Shown here piece after piece: positions 16,993 to 25,696 of a stretch of DNA of 64,000 nucleotides (position 1 is its first letter; every line of letters begins with the position of its first letter). Made by a program: the position numbers and the translations under genes. This stretch comes from Actinomycetes bacterium (GTDB lineage Bacteria; Actinomycetota; Coriobacteriia; Coriobacteriales; Eggerthellaceae). The DNA lies in assembly GCA_023460315.1 (NCBI GenBank), contig JAEWQO010000070.1, forward strand, positions 1-64,000, read 5' to 3'. The notes below the pieces were generated by a model. The model ran no database searches. It was given only the letters and a program-made list of their open reading frames with translations, and was not told the origin of the DNA.

Positions 16993-18288
16993 ATGGCTGA
17001 TTTCGATGCCATCATTGTCGGGTCGGGGTGCGCGGGATCGGTGGCGGCCTATGAGCTGGCTAAGGCGGGCAAGAGCGTGCTTGTTGTGGAGCGTGGAAAT
17101 TTCGCTGGTGCCAAGAACATGACAGGTGGTCGCATCTACACACATTCATTGGAAAAAGTGTTTCCTGATTTTCGGGATGAAGCGCCTCTTGAGCGTCGAG
17201 TATCTCATGAGCGTATCTCGATGATCACCGACGATGCGAACTTCACGATGGACTTCACAAGCGAAGACATGGCGATTGAAGGCCAAGAGTCCTATACCGT
17301 GTTACGTGCACCTTTCGATCAATGGCTGGCCGAGAAGGCGGAGGATGCCGGCGCTGAATTCATCTACGGCATCGCGGTCGATGACTTGATGAAGGACGAG
17401 CGTGGAAAGGTGTGCGGTGTCGTTGCAGGCGAGGACGAGATCACCGCAGAAGTGGTGCTCCTCTGTGACGGCGTGAACTCGCTTCTTACGGAAAAGGCCG
17501 TGGGAGCAAAACGCCCTCCGGCGTCCTCCATTGCCGTCGGAATCAAGCAGACCATTGAGGTGCCCGCCTCTGTCATCACCGATCGAGTCTTGGCGATGTC
17601 GGATGAGGAGGGCGCGGCCTGGTTATTCAGTGGCTACTCCACGCACGGCACGTTTGGCGGTGGTTTTGTCTATACGAATAGCGATTCCATTTCTTTGGGC
17701 ATTGTGGCCGGCATCGGAGACACCATGAGCCATGGCAGGGTACCTGTTTACCAGATGCTCGAGGATCTGAAGGCGCATCCAGCTGTCGCTCCGCTCATCA
17801 AAGATGGCAAGGTGGTGGAACACTCGGGTCACATGGTTCCGGAGGGCGGCATCAACATCATGCCCGATCTCACGGGAGACGGGGTCCTTCTGGCTGGCGA
17901 GTCTGCCATGATGTGCGTGAACCTGGGATATCAGGTGCGTGGCATGGATTACGCCATAGCCGCTGGCTCTCTAGCTGGGATTGAAGCCGCCAAGGCGCTT
18001 GACGCCGACGACACGAGCAAGGCGGGTCTACAGGGTTACCTCGACGCGCTTGAGGGTTCCTTTGTGATGAAGGACTTGCGGCAATTTCAGAAAGTGCCTG
18101 CATTCATGGAGGGCTTCGGCCGTATGTTCGATGGATATCCACAGATGGTTCGCGATATGATGAATAAGATGTTCATTGTGGACGGCAGCCCTGTGCAGCC
18201 CATGAAAAAGCAGATGATGCCCATTGTAAAGGGCATAGGCTTCATGAACCTGTTCAAAGACGTGAGGGGAGCGATGAAGGCCCTATGA
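16993..18288 (+). CDS. fixC: FixC-like FAD-dependent (ETF-quinone-type) oxidoreductase
   Basis: This 431-aa flavoprotein related to ETF:quinone oxidoreductase begins with a dinucleotide-binding fold (IIVGSGCAGSVAAYELA, about 8-24) and has the family motif GAKNMTGGRIYTHSLEKVFPD (about 37-57). With FixX it is expected to exchange electrons between FixAB and the membrane quinone pool. Its last four bases overlap fixX. In a likely menaquinone-using anaerobe it could link reduced acyl-CoA chemistry to respiration (inference). Confidence 0.92.
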   Translation: MADFDAIIVGSGCAGSVAAYELAKAGKSVLVVERGNFAGAKNMTGGRIYTHSLEKVFPDFRDEAPLERRVSHERISMITDDANFTMDFTSEDMAIEGQESYTVLRAPFDQWLAEKAEDAGAEFIYGIAVDDLMKDERGKVCGVVAGEDEITAEVVLLCDGVNSLLTEKAVGAKRPPASSIAVGIKQTIEVPASVITDRVLAMSDEEGAAWLFSGYSTHGTFGGGFVYTNSDSISLGIVAGIGDTMSHGRVPVYQMLEDLKAHPAVAPLIKDGKVVEHSGHMVPEGGINIMPDLTGDGVLLAGESAMMCVNLGYQVRGMDYAIAAGSLAGIEAAKALDADDTSKAGLQGYLDALEGSFVMKDLRQFQKVPAFMEGFGRMFDGYPQMVRDMMNKMFIVDGSPVQPMKKQMMPIVKGIGFMNLFKDVRGAMKAL

Positions 18289-18581
18289 GCGACATCCGAT
18301 TCACGGTCAACGTTGACGAGTATCTCGGCGTCAACAAATATGAGGTTGACGAGGAAAGCGCGCATATCGAGCTTGTGGACAACCCATCCGACGAAGAATT
18401 CGACAAGCTTGTCCTTGTGTGCCCTGCGGCTCTTTACAAGAGAGACGAGAACGGTGTCAAGTCTTTCGACTACGCCGGCTGTCTCGAGTGCGGCACGTGC
18501 CGCATAGCCTGCGGAGACACAATCATCAAGAAATGGCGCTACCCCCAGCCCACCATGGGGGTGGAGTACCGCTTCGGCTAA
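18285..18581 (+). CDS. fixX: FixX-like ferredoxin
   Basis: This 98-aa ferredoxin-like protein has cysteines at 66, 69, 72 and 76 (CLECGTCRIAC), plus C46 in VCPAALY, matching FixX with one 4Fe-4S cluster. It ends in the conserved WRYPQPTMGVEYRFG tail typical of FixX. It overlaps fixC by 4 bp and should work in a FixCX unit. Two bases later a thioesterase gene begins. Confidence 0.92.
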   Translation: MSDIRFTVNVDEYLGVNKYEVDEESAHIELVDNPSDEEFDKLVLVCPAALYKRDENGVKSFDYAGCLECGTCRIACGDTIIKKWRYPQPTMGVEYRFG

Positions 18582-18582
18582 G

Positions 18583-19035
18583 ATGGACGATTACTTGAGA
18601 GAAGGTTGCTTGAATCACCTGAGTGATCTCGGGGGATTCCGTGAGGTTCGCAACGACGAACTTCGTCCGGGGTTCGTTCGAAACGTCGTAACGGTTCCCC
18701 CGGAGGCCGCGAATCTCTATCGGGCAGCCCATGGTGGCTTTCTCATGCAGCTTGTTGACGTTGCCTCCTGCATGGCTGCGTGGTCGCTTGGCCGCCGTGT
18801 CGTGACGCAGCAGGTGAGTCTCAACTTCGTGCATGAGGTGAGGCTGGGTGACACGGCGACCATCGAGGCAGAGGTGGTGCATTCCGGAAACTCGACGGTT
18901 CTGATCGAAGCAGCCATACGCGATTCAACGGGAAGGATTTGCCTTCTTTCGACGGCTATGCTGTTCGTTATCGGGTTCGTGCAGCCAGACGATCCACTTC
19001 CCGAACCGTATCTGGGCCGCAACCCCGGGGTTTGA
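18583..19035 (+). CDS. hotdog-fold thioesterase, PaaI-like
   Basis: This 150-aa protein has the hotdog signature around HGGFLMQLVDVAS (about 47-59), where HGG and the downstream acidic residue are typical of PaaI-type acyl-CoA thioesterases. It would hydrolyse an acyl-CoA to release the free acid or prevent CoA trapping. It begins directly after fixX, so it belongs to the same operon. A second, non-identical thioesterase lies at 24643-25083 in the opposite-strand operon. Substrate is unknown. Confidence 0.85.
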   Translation: MDDYLREGCLNHLSDLGGFREVRNDELRPGFVRNVVTVPPEAANLYRAAHGGFLMQLVDVASCMAAWSLGRRVVTQQVSLNFVHEVRLGDTATIEAEVVHSGNSTVLIEAAIRDSTGRICLLSTAMLFVIGFVQPDDPLPEPYLGRNPGV

Positions 19036-19115
19036 TGCCATGTTCAGGCAGCGGAAATCTGCTCGACGTTGATCGAAGCATCGGATACACTGGTTGCGGA
19101 CAGGAAGGACATGGC

Positions 19116-20285
19116 ATGGAGTTTGGACTTTCAGAAGACCACCGTGAGCTGATCAGAACAGTTCGGGCATTTGGGAAACAGCATTTTACTCCAGAAACAG
19201 TCAGGCAATGGCAGCACGATGCAGGCTTGCCTGATGAGGTGGTTCGTGATTTTGTCAACCTTGACTTCAAGGGATTCGGGGTCATTCACCGCCGCAACCA
19301 CGTTGATTATGATCTGCTCGCCCAGGTGCTTGTGCTGGAAGAGCTTGCTCGCGTGTCCGGGGCAACGTTGCCTTTTCCTAACGATTTTCTCAACTTGCAG
19401 ATCATGGAAGAGTTTGCTGGGTCCAATGAGTTTGAGTTCGTTCGTGAGGGTTATCAAAACGAAGGCAGGCTTGCGTTCGCTCTTGCCATTTCCGAACCCG
19501 AAGCCGGCTCTGACACGATGAATATGCGTACTTCGGTTCAAACGATTGGCGGACAGGTAGTGCTGTCTGGTCGAAAGACATTTGTCAACAATGGCGAATT
19601 TGCGCCTTATCTTCTCGTGGCGGCGGTCGATCATGATGCACCAGTGGAGAAGTATCCTGCTCTGTCTCTGTGGCTCGTGCCGCACAATCTTAAGGGGATC
19701 GAGGCATACCCCATCATGAAGATCGGTCAATCCATGCTGCCATTCTCGGATGTGGTGTTTAATGATGTGCCTCTTGCGGAAAGCTATCGGTTGCATGGAA
19801 AGCGCAGCGGGTTCCCCCAATTGTTCCATTTGTTCGAGATTGGCCGGTTGTTCTCGTGCGCAACGGCACTTGGCCTTGCACAGGCGGCAATGGAGGATGC
19901 GGCGGCCTATGCGCGGGAACGCATGGCATTCGGAACGCGAATTGCCGGATTCCAGCAAATCCAGCAGAAGTTCGTTGACATGGAAGTGAAGCTAGAAAAT
20001 ATGCGAAATGTCGTGTATAAAGCCGCTTGGCTGCTTGATGAGGGGGAGGGGAGCGAAAAGACCAGGTTGGCCGTTGCCCTTGCCAAGCGCTACGTACCTC
20101 AAGCGGCAACAGAAGTTGCTTCCGATGCCATGCAAATACTGGGTGGCCGCGGCTATACGGCGAATCAGCGTGTATCGTCTATCTGGCAGGATTGCCGTGG
20201 TTTCCAGATAGCGGAAGGGACCGATGAAATCATGGTCTACATTGCCGCGCCTCTCGTTATGGACAAGTATGAGTTTGATGACTAG
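19116..20285 (+). CDS. acyl-CoA dehydrogenase with canonical catalytic Glu
   Basis: This 389-aa enzyme is paralogous to the product of 13968-15122 but keeps the catalytic glutamate in AEGTDE (E367). It also has the AISEPEAGSDT loop (about 120-130). AGGAAGG seven bases before ATG 19116 fixes the start; the frame is open further upstream but overlaps the thioesterase gene. It is the last gene of the fix-linked + strand run and is followed by a terminator at 20391. It may oxidise the acyl-CoA that its Gly-variant partner reduces, or act on a different chain (inference). Confidence 0.88.
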   Translation: MEFGLSEDHRELIRTVRAFGKQHFTPETVRQWQHDAGLPDEVVRDFVNLDFKGFGVIHRRNHVDYDLLAQVLVLEELARVSGATLPFPNDFLNLQIMEEFAGSNEFEFVREGYQNEGRLAFALAISEPEAGSDTMNMRTSVQTIGGQVVLSGRKTFVNNGEFAPYLLVAAVDHDAPVEKYPALSLWLVPHNLKGIEAYPIMKIGQSMLPFSDVVFNDVPLAESYRLHGKRSGFPQLFHLFEIGRLFSCATALGLAQAAMEDAAAYARERMAFGTRIAGFQQIQQKFVDMEVKLENMRNVVYKAAWLLDEGEGSEKTRLAVALAKRYVPQAATEVASDAMQILGGRGYTANQRVSSIWQDCRGFQIAEGTDEIMVYIAAPLVMDKYEFDD

Positions 20286-20390
20286 GGCAAGGCTGCTTGT
20301 TTATCCTGATATATTCAATAGCTTTCTTGCACGGCATCATGTGGCCAAGATATCCCTTTGAGGTTTTAAAACAGACGGATGCTTTATTTC

Positions 20391-20412
20391 AAGCACCTTC
20401 GTGCTTCATTTT
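20391..20412 (+). terminator. terminator after acyl-CoA dehydrogenase
   Basis: A stem AAGCAC/GTGCTT with tetraloop CTTC is followed by CATTTTGC. The stem is short but the loop is tight and the tail T-rich. Confidence 0.6.
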
Positions 20413-20595
20413 GCATGTTTCAGTGACGCTCTTCGGCGAACAGTCTTATCACCGTTTTCACTCATAAGCTATTTCTATTAATCTTTACCCATAAGTATCA
20501 TATTGATGGTGCCCTTTTGCCGGAAAAAGGGACATGATATCTGTTGTAAGGGTTTGATCTCGGGCAGCGGTTCCAACAAGAATTCCGTCAATCTG

Positions 20596-20611
20596 AATTG
20601 TGAGCGCTCAC
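20596..20611. promoter_or_regulatory. LacI-type operator-like palindrome before MFS gene
   Basis: AATTGTGAGCGCTCAC contains a perfect 12-bp palindrome GTGAGCGCTCAC. Its left side matches the symmetric ideal lac operator half-site AATTGTGAGC exactly, and the right half matches for GCTCAC and then diverges. It sits 52 bp before the TTG start of the carrier gene. No LacI-family gene is in the window. Confidence 0.55.
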
Positions 20612-20662
20612 TGGCAGGGGCAGCAGGCGAAAAGATGGGCGGAGGATTAAAGGAGGATCACC

Positions 20663-21961
20663 TTGAGTTCGCAAGCAATGCAAAAAGCAAAGATGAGCTG
20701 GCGGCATGTGCTGCTTATCGTCACGGGCATCATGTTGACGTTTGGCTGTTCGGCGCTCACGTTTTCTACGTGGACAAATTTTCAGCCGGTCGTATCGGAA
20801 GCGCTTGGACAATTGACGGCCGATGGAAAGATCAATACAGCCCCGTTTGCGCTCTATATTACCGTGCTGTACTTGACGATGACCATCGTATCGCCGATCG
20901 CTGGCAAGCTTATCCAAAAAATGGACATACGTATCATTTTGACCGTATCGGCGGCATTTGTCGGGATTGCGTTTATTCTCATGAGCATATACACCGAGAT
21001 ATGGCAGTTCTACATTTCGGGCGTTCTCCTTGGTTTAGGTGAGATATCCATTCTCTGGTTGGCCATCCCCACGCTTATGAATCGCTGGTTCAAAAAAAGT
21101 GCCGGGTTCTTCATCGGCATCTGCATGGCCATGACTGGTGTTGGTGGCGCCATTTGGAACTCATTGTTCACCGCGCTCAATACGAGCGGCATGTCTTACC
21201 AGACCATCTATCTCATTTGGGGTATTATCGCACTTGTGACGTCGTTGCCGTTCACGTTGTTCTGCGTTCGCTCCACGCCTGAAGAAGTTGGCCTTCAGCC
21301 TTATGGGGCAGAGATTGCCGAGGATGGTACGGTTGAGAAACCTTGGGGGCTTTCGGCGGCTAAAGCTATGAAGAGTCCCGTGTTCTATGCGGTGTTTATC
21401 TATGCTGGCCTCATCAATTTGCTAACCATTATCGCTCCGCAGTTCCCTTCCTACATGCGTTCGCTTGGTGCTGCAGGGACTGTTGCCTATGACGTTGCCG
21501 TTGTCGGAGGCATCATGTCCGTCGCCGTCATGATTGCTCAGGCAATTTCAAAGGTTGCTATGGGCGGTTTTGCTGACAAGAATGCCAAAACGACGATGGT
21601 TGCTGCGTTTGTGGCTGGCATTGCAGGCATCCTCTTGGTATGGCTGGGAGCCCAATCGGAGATCACGCTTTATGCTGGTGCTTGCATCTACGGCTTCTTT
21701 TTCGCCAGCGCTGTGGTGCTGTGCCCTATCGTCGTGCGACAGATCTTCGGTACTCGCGAGTACTCTGAGATCTACTCTCGCGTTTCGGTGTTTGTAAATC
21801 TTATGGGAGCGTTTGGCGCGACCATATGGGCATTCCTCGGATCGAATTTCGGCTACTCAAGCGTGTTCATCACGGGGCTTGTCGTGCAGGTCATCGTTCT
21901 TCTCTGTGGTCTTTATGCTTTCAAAAAGCAGAAGGACATCAAAGCTCAGTGGACTGATTAG
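20663..21961 (+). CDS. MFS transporter (monocarboxylate/oxalate-formate-like)
   Basis: This 432-aa membrane protein has about 12 predicted helices. It carries the NRWFKKSAGFFIGICMAMTG stretch (about 140-160), typical of the MFS branch with monocarboxylate and oxalate/formate exchangers. It starts at TTG 20663, chosen because AAGGAGG ends 6 bp before it; ATG 20678 is the alternative. Placed between the acyl-CoA dehydrogenase operon and a second similar carrier, it probably imports the substrate acid or exports the product (inference). Confidence 0.85.
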   Translation: MSSQAMQKAKMSWRHVLLIVTGIMLTFGCSALTFSTWTNFQPVVSEALGQLTADGKINTAPFALYITVLYLTMTIVSPIAGKLIQKMDIRIILTVSAAFVGIAFILMSIYTEIWQFYISGVLLGLGEISILWLAIPTLMNRWFKKSAGFFIGICMAMTGVGGAIWNSLFTALNTSGMSYQTIYLIWGIIALVTSLPFTLFCVRSTPEEVGLQPYGAEIAEDGTVEKPWGLSAAKAMKSPVFYAVFIYAGLINLLTIIAPQFPSYMRSLGAAGTVAYDVAVVGGIMSVAVMIAQAISKVAMGGFADKNAKTTMVAAFVAGIAGILLVWLGAQSEITLYAGACIYGFFFASAVVLCPIVVRQIFGTREYSEIYSRVSVFVNLMGAFGATIWAFLGSNFGYSSVFITGLVVQVIVLLCGLYAFKKQKDIKAQWTD

Positions 21962-22039
21962 CGCTTATGGATGGAGCCTGACCGGATGCAGTCCGGCTCC
22001 ATCGTCTGTCTCCGCAATGCTTGCACAGGAGGACTCAAT

Positions 22040-23410
22040 ATGACCCATCGACAAGCTGCTGCCCAACGCATGACGTGGTCCCACCGCCTCATCGTGCTCA
22101 CAGGGGTTTTGCTCTGTTTTGGCCCGGCGGCTATTGTATTCAGTTGCCCTGGACTGTTCTATGCGCCGGTATGCAGCTACCTTGGCGTGGCTACTGCCGA
22201 GCTCACGCTCTACATGACCATCATCTATTTGACAATGATGGCGTTGGCGCCGCTCATGGGTAGCGCACTCGAGCGCTTCGACGTCCGCATCGTGTCCACG
22301 GTATGTGCGATATCGGTCGCGACGGGGATACTTCTTATGAGCACCTATACGCAGGTCTGGCAATGGTGGTTGTCTGGGATTCTTATCGGTTTTGGCGAGA
22401 TCTGCAATCTCTGGCTGCTTGTGCCAGTGCTAGTGAACAGATGGTTTAAAGAAAAAGCCGGCTTCTGCATTGGGCTATGCATGGCATTCACCGGCATCGG
22501 AGGCGTCGTATTCAATCTGGTTGGCCAAGCGATCATCGGGCCCGACCTCTCCAATTGGCGCATGACCTATCTTGTGTTCGGGATTGCAGCCTTTGTGCTC
22601 TCGGTGCCCTTCACGACCCTTTGCATTAGAAGCTTTCCTGAAGACAAGGGTCTGCTGCCCTATGGGGCAACGGCCAGTAGCTATGAAAATATAGAAGGGC
22701 GCGCGAAACCCCATCTGACGGGGCTTACGGCACATCAGGCCATGCGCACCCCATTTTTCTATACTATCTGCCTATGCGGCGGATTGTTTAACATTGTTGC
22801 CATCATGGCTCAGTTTTTTCCTAAGTATGTCGTCTTTCTATCGACTGATAACTTTGGAGCACCGATTGCCGCCTTGCTCGGTTTGACTGGGACGCTTGAG
22901 TCGTTCACCATGGCTGGCCAAGCGAGCGGGAAGGTCGTGGTGGGAGCAATTGAATCGCGCACGCTCAAAGGAGCATTGATGTTCTCGTGCTTCTGTGGCA
23001 TAGTGGGGATCACGGCGTGTTGGCAATCAGCAACCTTGGCGTCTTTGCCCGTGCTGTTCGGAGGTGGATTGATCTTTGGGTTTTTCTATGCGAGCGTTAC
23101 AGTTGTCATGCCATATCTTGTGCGCGTCGTGTTTGGCATGAAAGATTACGACCGTATTTATTCGCGCGTGCAAGTGGTGGTTAACTTGTGTGGGGCATTC
23201 GCGGCGGTAATGTGGGCGTGGGTTGCCGATAATCTCGGTTTTCCCATAGTGTTCATACTTGGGTTATGCCTCATCGTTTGCATAGTCGTTCTCTCGCTTT
23301 ATTCTCTTCGGGCAGGGTTGGCCGCGCACCGAAGTCCGGTTGTGCCTGAGCGAGGCGTGTTCGATCGTGTCGAATCGGGCGGCGCTGCTGCGGCCTTTGA
23401 GGAGCAGTAG
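22040..23410 (+). CDS. MFS transporter, paralogue of the upstream carrier
   Basis: This 456-aa membrane protein has about 12 predicted helices and resembles the preceding carrier over its length (NRWFKEKAGFCIGLCMAFTG, about 136-155). ATG 22040 is preceded by AGGAGG; an upstream in-frame ATG at 21971 has no such site. Adjacent paralogues suggest tandem duplication and split roles, such as substrate uptake and product efflux. A long terminator-like hairpin follows at 23441. Confidence 0.85.
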   Translation: MTHRQAAAQRMTWSHRLIVLTGVLLCFGPAAIVFSCPGLFYAPVCSYLGVATAELTLYMTIIYLTMMALAPLMGSALERFDVRIVSTVCAISVATGILLMSTYTQVWQWWLSGILIGFGEICNLWLLVPVLVNRWFKEKAGFCIGLCMAFTGIGGVVFNLVGQAIIGPDLSNWRMTYLVFGIAAFVLSVPFTTLCIRSFPEDKGLLPYGATASSYENIEGRAKPHLTGLTAHQAMRTPFFYTICLCGGLFNIVAIMAQFFPKYVVFLSTDNFGAPIAALLGLTGTLESFTMAGQASGKVVVGAIESRTLKGALMFSCFCGIVGITACWQSATLASLPVLFGGGLIFGFFYASVTVVMPYLVRVVFGMKDYDRIYSRVQVVVNLCGAFAAVMWAWVADNLGFPIVFILGLCLIVCIVVLSLYSLRAGLAAHRSPVVPERGVFDRVESGGAAAAFEEQ

Positions 23411-23440
23411 AGTCTTTCGGACACTTTGCAATGGACTCGC

Positions 23441-23484
23441 ATGACGAGAGGGCGTTTGGGTCGTCCTCTCGTCATTGCTCTTTC
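23441..23484 (+). terminator. terminator hairpin after second MFS gene
   Basis: Perfect 11-bp arms ATGACGAGAGG (23441-23451) and CCTCTCGTCAT (23465-23475) with a 13-nt loop are followed by TGCTCTTTC. The stem is strong and the T-run modest. Confidence 0.75.
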
Positions 23485-23613
23485 GACTCTGATTGCTGGT
23501 AAGATGGAGAGGGACATTGGTTGCACCATCTTTAACAGACGAGTAGGTCCTGGTCAATAAGGGACTTGTGCGCAGGGGGCGTAAATCTCGAGTGGAGAGG
23601 CAGGGCATTTTCT

Positions 23614-24528
23614 TTGAATCTTTCTCATTTGTACTATTTCGCCAAGCTTGCCGAAAAACAGCACTATGCCCAGACAGCGAAAGAGCTCTATATCACTCAG
23701 CCCTCATTGACTCACGCGATTAAATCGCTTGAGGCGGAACTTGGCGTGCCGCTATTCGAACGTGAGGGACGCACGGTAAAACTGACCCGCTTTGGCGCTG
23801 AATTTCGTGACTGCGTGAATCGTGGTTTACGGGAGATCGAACGAGGGGTTGACCTTGCCCGTGAATATACCGGTGGCTTGACTGGCTGCATCAATATAGG
23901 GGCGATATTTACCGTACAGGGAGATTATCTTCCTTGCCTTATCAAGTCTTACCGTGATGTGTATGGCGATGGCGTGCAGTTCAACATGTTTCAGGGGTTT
24001 TCGATACCGCTTGTCGAAGGCCTCGAGCGTGATGAGTACGACCTTGCGTTTGTGGCGAAGGTTCAGAACAAACCAAACCTATGCTATGAACACGTGGTGT
24101 CGCATGAGCTTGTCGTAGGTGTCTCCCGGCAAAACAAATTGGCGGAATACGATTCGCTCACCCTTTCCGACCTTCGCGACCTCACCGTCTACACGTATCG
24201 GCGTGGTACTCCTATCGGAGAGGAAGTGAACGACATTCTTGTTGACGGTGGGTTGACTGCGGTCCAGGAATATGAGGATGAGATCACGCTTGGCGGGATG
24301 GTTCTGTCGGAACCTGAAGCGTGCGGCCTCATGTGCTTCTCCATTGGACTGAAGCCTTTTACCGATCTTTCCATTATTCCTTTGCGAGATGTTCCCAAAG
24401 ATTTTCATCGTATCTATCTCGCATATAGGCGAGATGAATTCCGTAGTAGAGCGGTGGAGACATTTATCGAGTTCGCCCATGATTTTGTCCCTCCGCGAGG
24501 GGCGGTCCCCAGCACGGGAACCGGATAG
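23614..24528 (+). CDS. LysR-family transcriptional regulator
   Basis: This protein of about 304 aa has the N-terminal winged helix typical of LysR (LSHLYYFAKLAEKQHYAQTA, then LYITQPSLTHAIKSLE) and a periplasmic-binding-fold effector domain. The alignment-typical start is TTG 23614, giving MNLSHLYYF; the frame is open from 23566. It lies after the two carriers and converges on the thioesterase operon. LysR proteins usually sense a pathway metabolite; here that could be the transported acid (inference). Confidence 0.88.
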   Translation: MNLSHLYYFAKLAEKQHYAQTAKELYITQPSLTHAIKSLEAELGVPLFEREGRTVKLTRFGAEFRDCVNRGLREIERGVDLAREYTGGLTGCINIGAIFTVQGDYLPCLIKSYRDVYGDGVQFNMFQGFSIPLVEGLERDEYDLAFVAKVQNKPNLCYEHVVSHELVVGVSRQNKLAEYDSLTLSDLRDLTVYTYRRGTPIGEEVNDILVDGGLTAVQEYEDEITLGGMVLSEPEACGLMCFSIGLKPFTDLSIIPLRDVPKDFHRIYLAYRRDEFRSRAVETFIEFAHDFVPPRGAVPSTGTG

Positions 24529-24642
24529 ACCGGTCGATCTTCTCGACTTTGGAGCGTTTTGCTCCCTTTCATATGACTTTGTTCTGGGGAAGCTCATACC
24601 TGTAAAAATGAATTTCCATCCATGGCACGCTTTCGATACCAA

Positions 24643-25083
24643 TTATAGATTTGGGGTTTCGCTAAGCGGTCTGAGGATAAACATGGTGTAGGTAGCCTCG
24701 GCGAGAAGCTTGCCGCTGCCGTGCACGACGCGGCAGCGTATGACAGATGTGCTGCGCCCCCTATGGATGGTTTCGGCGAAAACGCTGACTTTGCCCTGTC
24801 CCGCCGCCTTGATGAAATTCGTGGCAGCGGCGAGGGCAACATTGCTGACTCCGTAGCTGTACGTGGCCATGCCGGCTGCTATTTCGCAAAGCGTCGAGAT
24901 GAAGCCGCCATGGATGGATCCATGGTAATTGAGGACGCTTGAGGGGATGTCAAGATCGAAATGGACATACCCAGGGTCGGCTTCGACGATATGAATCCCA
25001 GAAAGTTCTTCTTGGGGAGGCGCGTTACGAAGCAGGCCCTCGACAAACGTTGCATCAAGCTCTGATACCGGTGTGTGATTCAT
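24643..25083 (-). CDS. hotdog-fold thioesterase, second copy
   Basis: This 146-aa PaaI-like protein has the motif SIHGGFISTLCEIAAG (about 56-71). AGAGGA upstream supports ATG 25083 over the TTG at 25101, which would overlap the upstream gene. It is the last gene of the - strand operon dehydrogenase/CoA-transferase/ligase/unknown/thioesterase. It differs clearly from the 18583-19035 copy, so the two may act on different CoA esters. Confidence 0.85.
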   Translation of the reverse strand: MNHTPVSELDATFVEGLLRNAPPQEELSGIHIVEADPGYVHFDLDIPSSVLNYHGSIHGGFISTLCEIAAGMATYSYGVSNVALAAATNFIKAAGQGKVSVFAETIHRGRSTSVIRCRVVHGSGKLLAEATYTMFILRPLSETPNL

Positions 25084-25097
25084 GAACTGTCCTCTCG

Positions 25098-25694
25098 TCA
25101 ACGGGTTGTTTCTGTTTTGCCGGTTGCCGTGGCGCGATCAAGAGGCATGCGGGCAATGCCCCAATCCTCAATTGCGGCGTAGATGATGAATCCTCGTTTA
25201 CACATGAAGATACATTCAAGGCAGGGGCTTTCGTCACAGTAGGCATAAGCATCCTCGTCGGCGAATGCAAACAGCAAGGGGGAGCGTTTTTTTGGCAGTA
25301 CATATTTGAGTTGCAGACCCGTAAATGTCTTTACAGCCACCCAGGAGAGTCTGTATTCCACGTTCTCGTCGATTTTCCAGGAGACTTCAAGGGTGTTGTT
25401 GTTGAAGCCCCCGACGATGCGGTAATCGAGACCTACTCCTTCAGGCAGACTGGTTGCAGGATGCGTTTCCGCCATGCTAAGTTTTTCGTTTGCGAGATGT
25501 GCCGAGAAGTTGTCATAGGGCAGAATGGCTGCAGGAGCACGACCTCCTCCCTCAAAATGTGCCGGTTCGGATCCGGCTACGCCCAGAAAAGTCAAGGTGT
25601 TGTCGGAATTGAGGAAAAAGGGCAAATCGTCTTCAGCGACACGTGGCTTCCATGTCGCTTTTGTACGTGTGACACTGAACGTTTGGTCGATCAT
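25098..25694 (-). CDS. unknown protein with a four-cysteine cluster
   Basis: I do not recognise this 198-aa protein. No signal peptide or membrane helix is evident. The N-terminal 140 residues read as a beta-rich domain (for example TLEVSWKIDENVEYRLSWVA, about 101-120). They are followed by C153, C158, C161 and C165 (CDESPCLECIFMC), a spacing that could bind zinc or an iron-sulfur cluster. It starts 2 bp after the ligase stop and ends just before the thioesterase, so it is a true operon member. It may be a dedicated, undescribed component of the acyl-CoA pathway; its function is open. Confidence 0.7.
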   Translation of the reverse strand: MIDQTFSVTRTKATWKPRVAEDDLPFFLNSDNTLTFLGVAGSEPAHFEGGGRAPAAILPYDNFSAHLANEKLSMAETHPATSLPEGVGLDYRIVGGFNNNTLEVSWKIDENVEYRLSWVAVKTFTGLQLKYVLPKKRSPLLFAFADEDAYAYCDESPCLECIFMCKRGFIIYAAIEDWGIARMPLDRATATGKTETTR

Positions 25695-25696
25695 GT

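Larger units (their letters stand above)
20286..20662 (+). promoter_or_regulatory. intergenic region with terminator and LacI-type palindrome
   Basis: These 377 bp hold a terminator for the preceding operon (20391-20412), an AT-rich stretch likely to carry the MFS promoter (not precisely placed) and a GTGAGCGCTCAC palindrome at 20600-20611. A 179-codon open frame starting at 20503 runs into the MFS gene out of frame and is not accepted. Confidence 0.6.

Noticed and set aside
20503..21042. 179-codon frame overlapping the start of the first MFS gene
   Set aside because: It includes the LacI-type palindrome and the ribosome-binding site of the MFS gene and has no family features.
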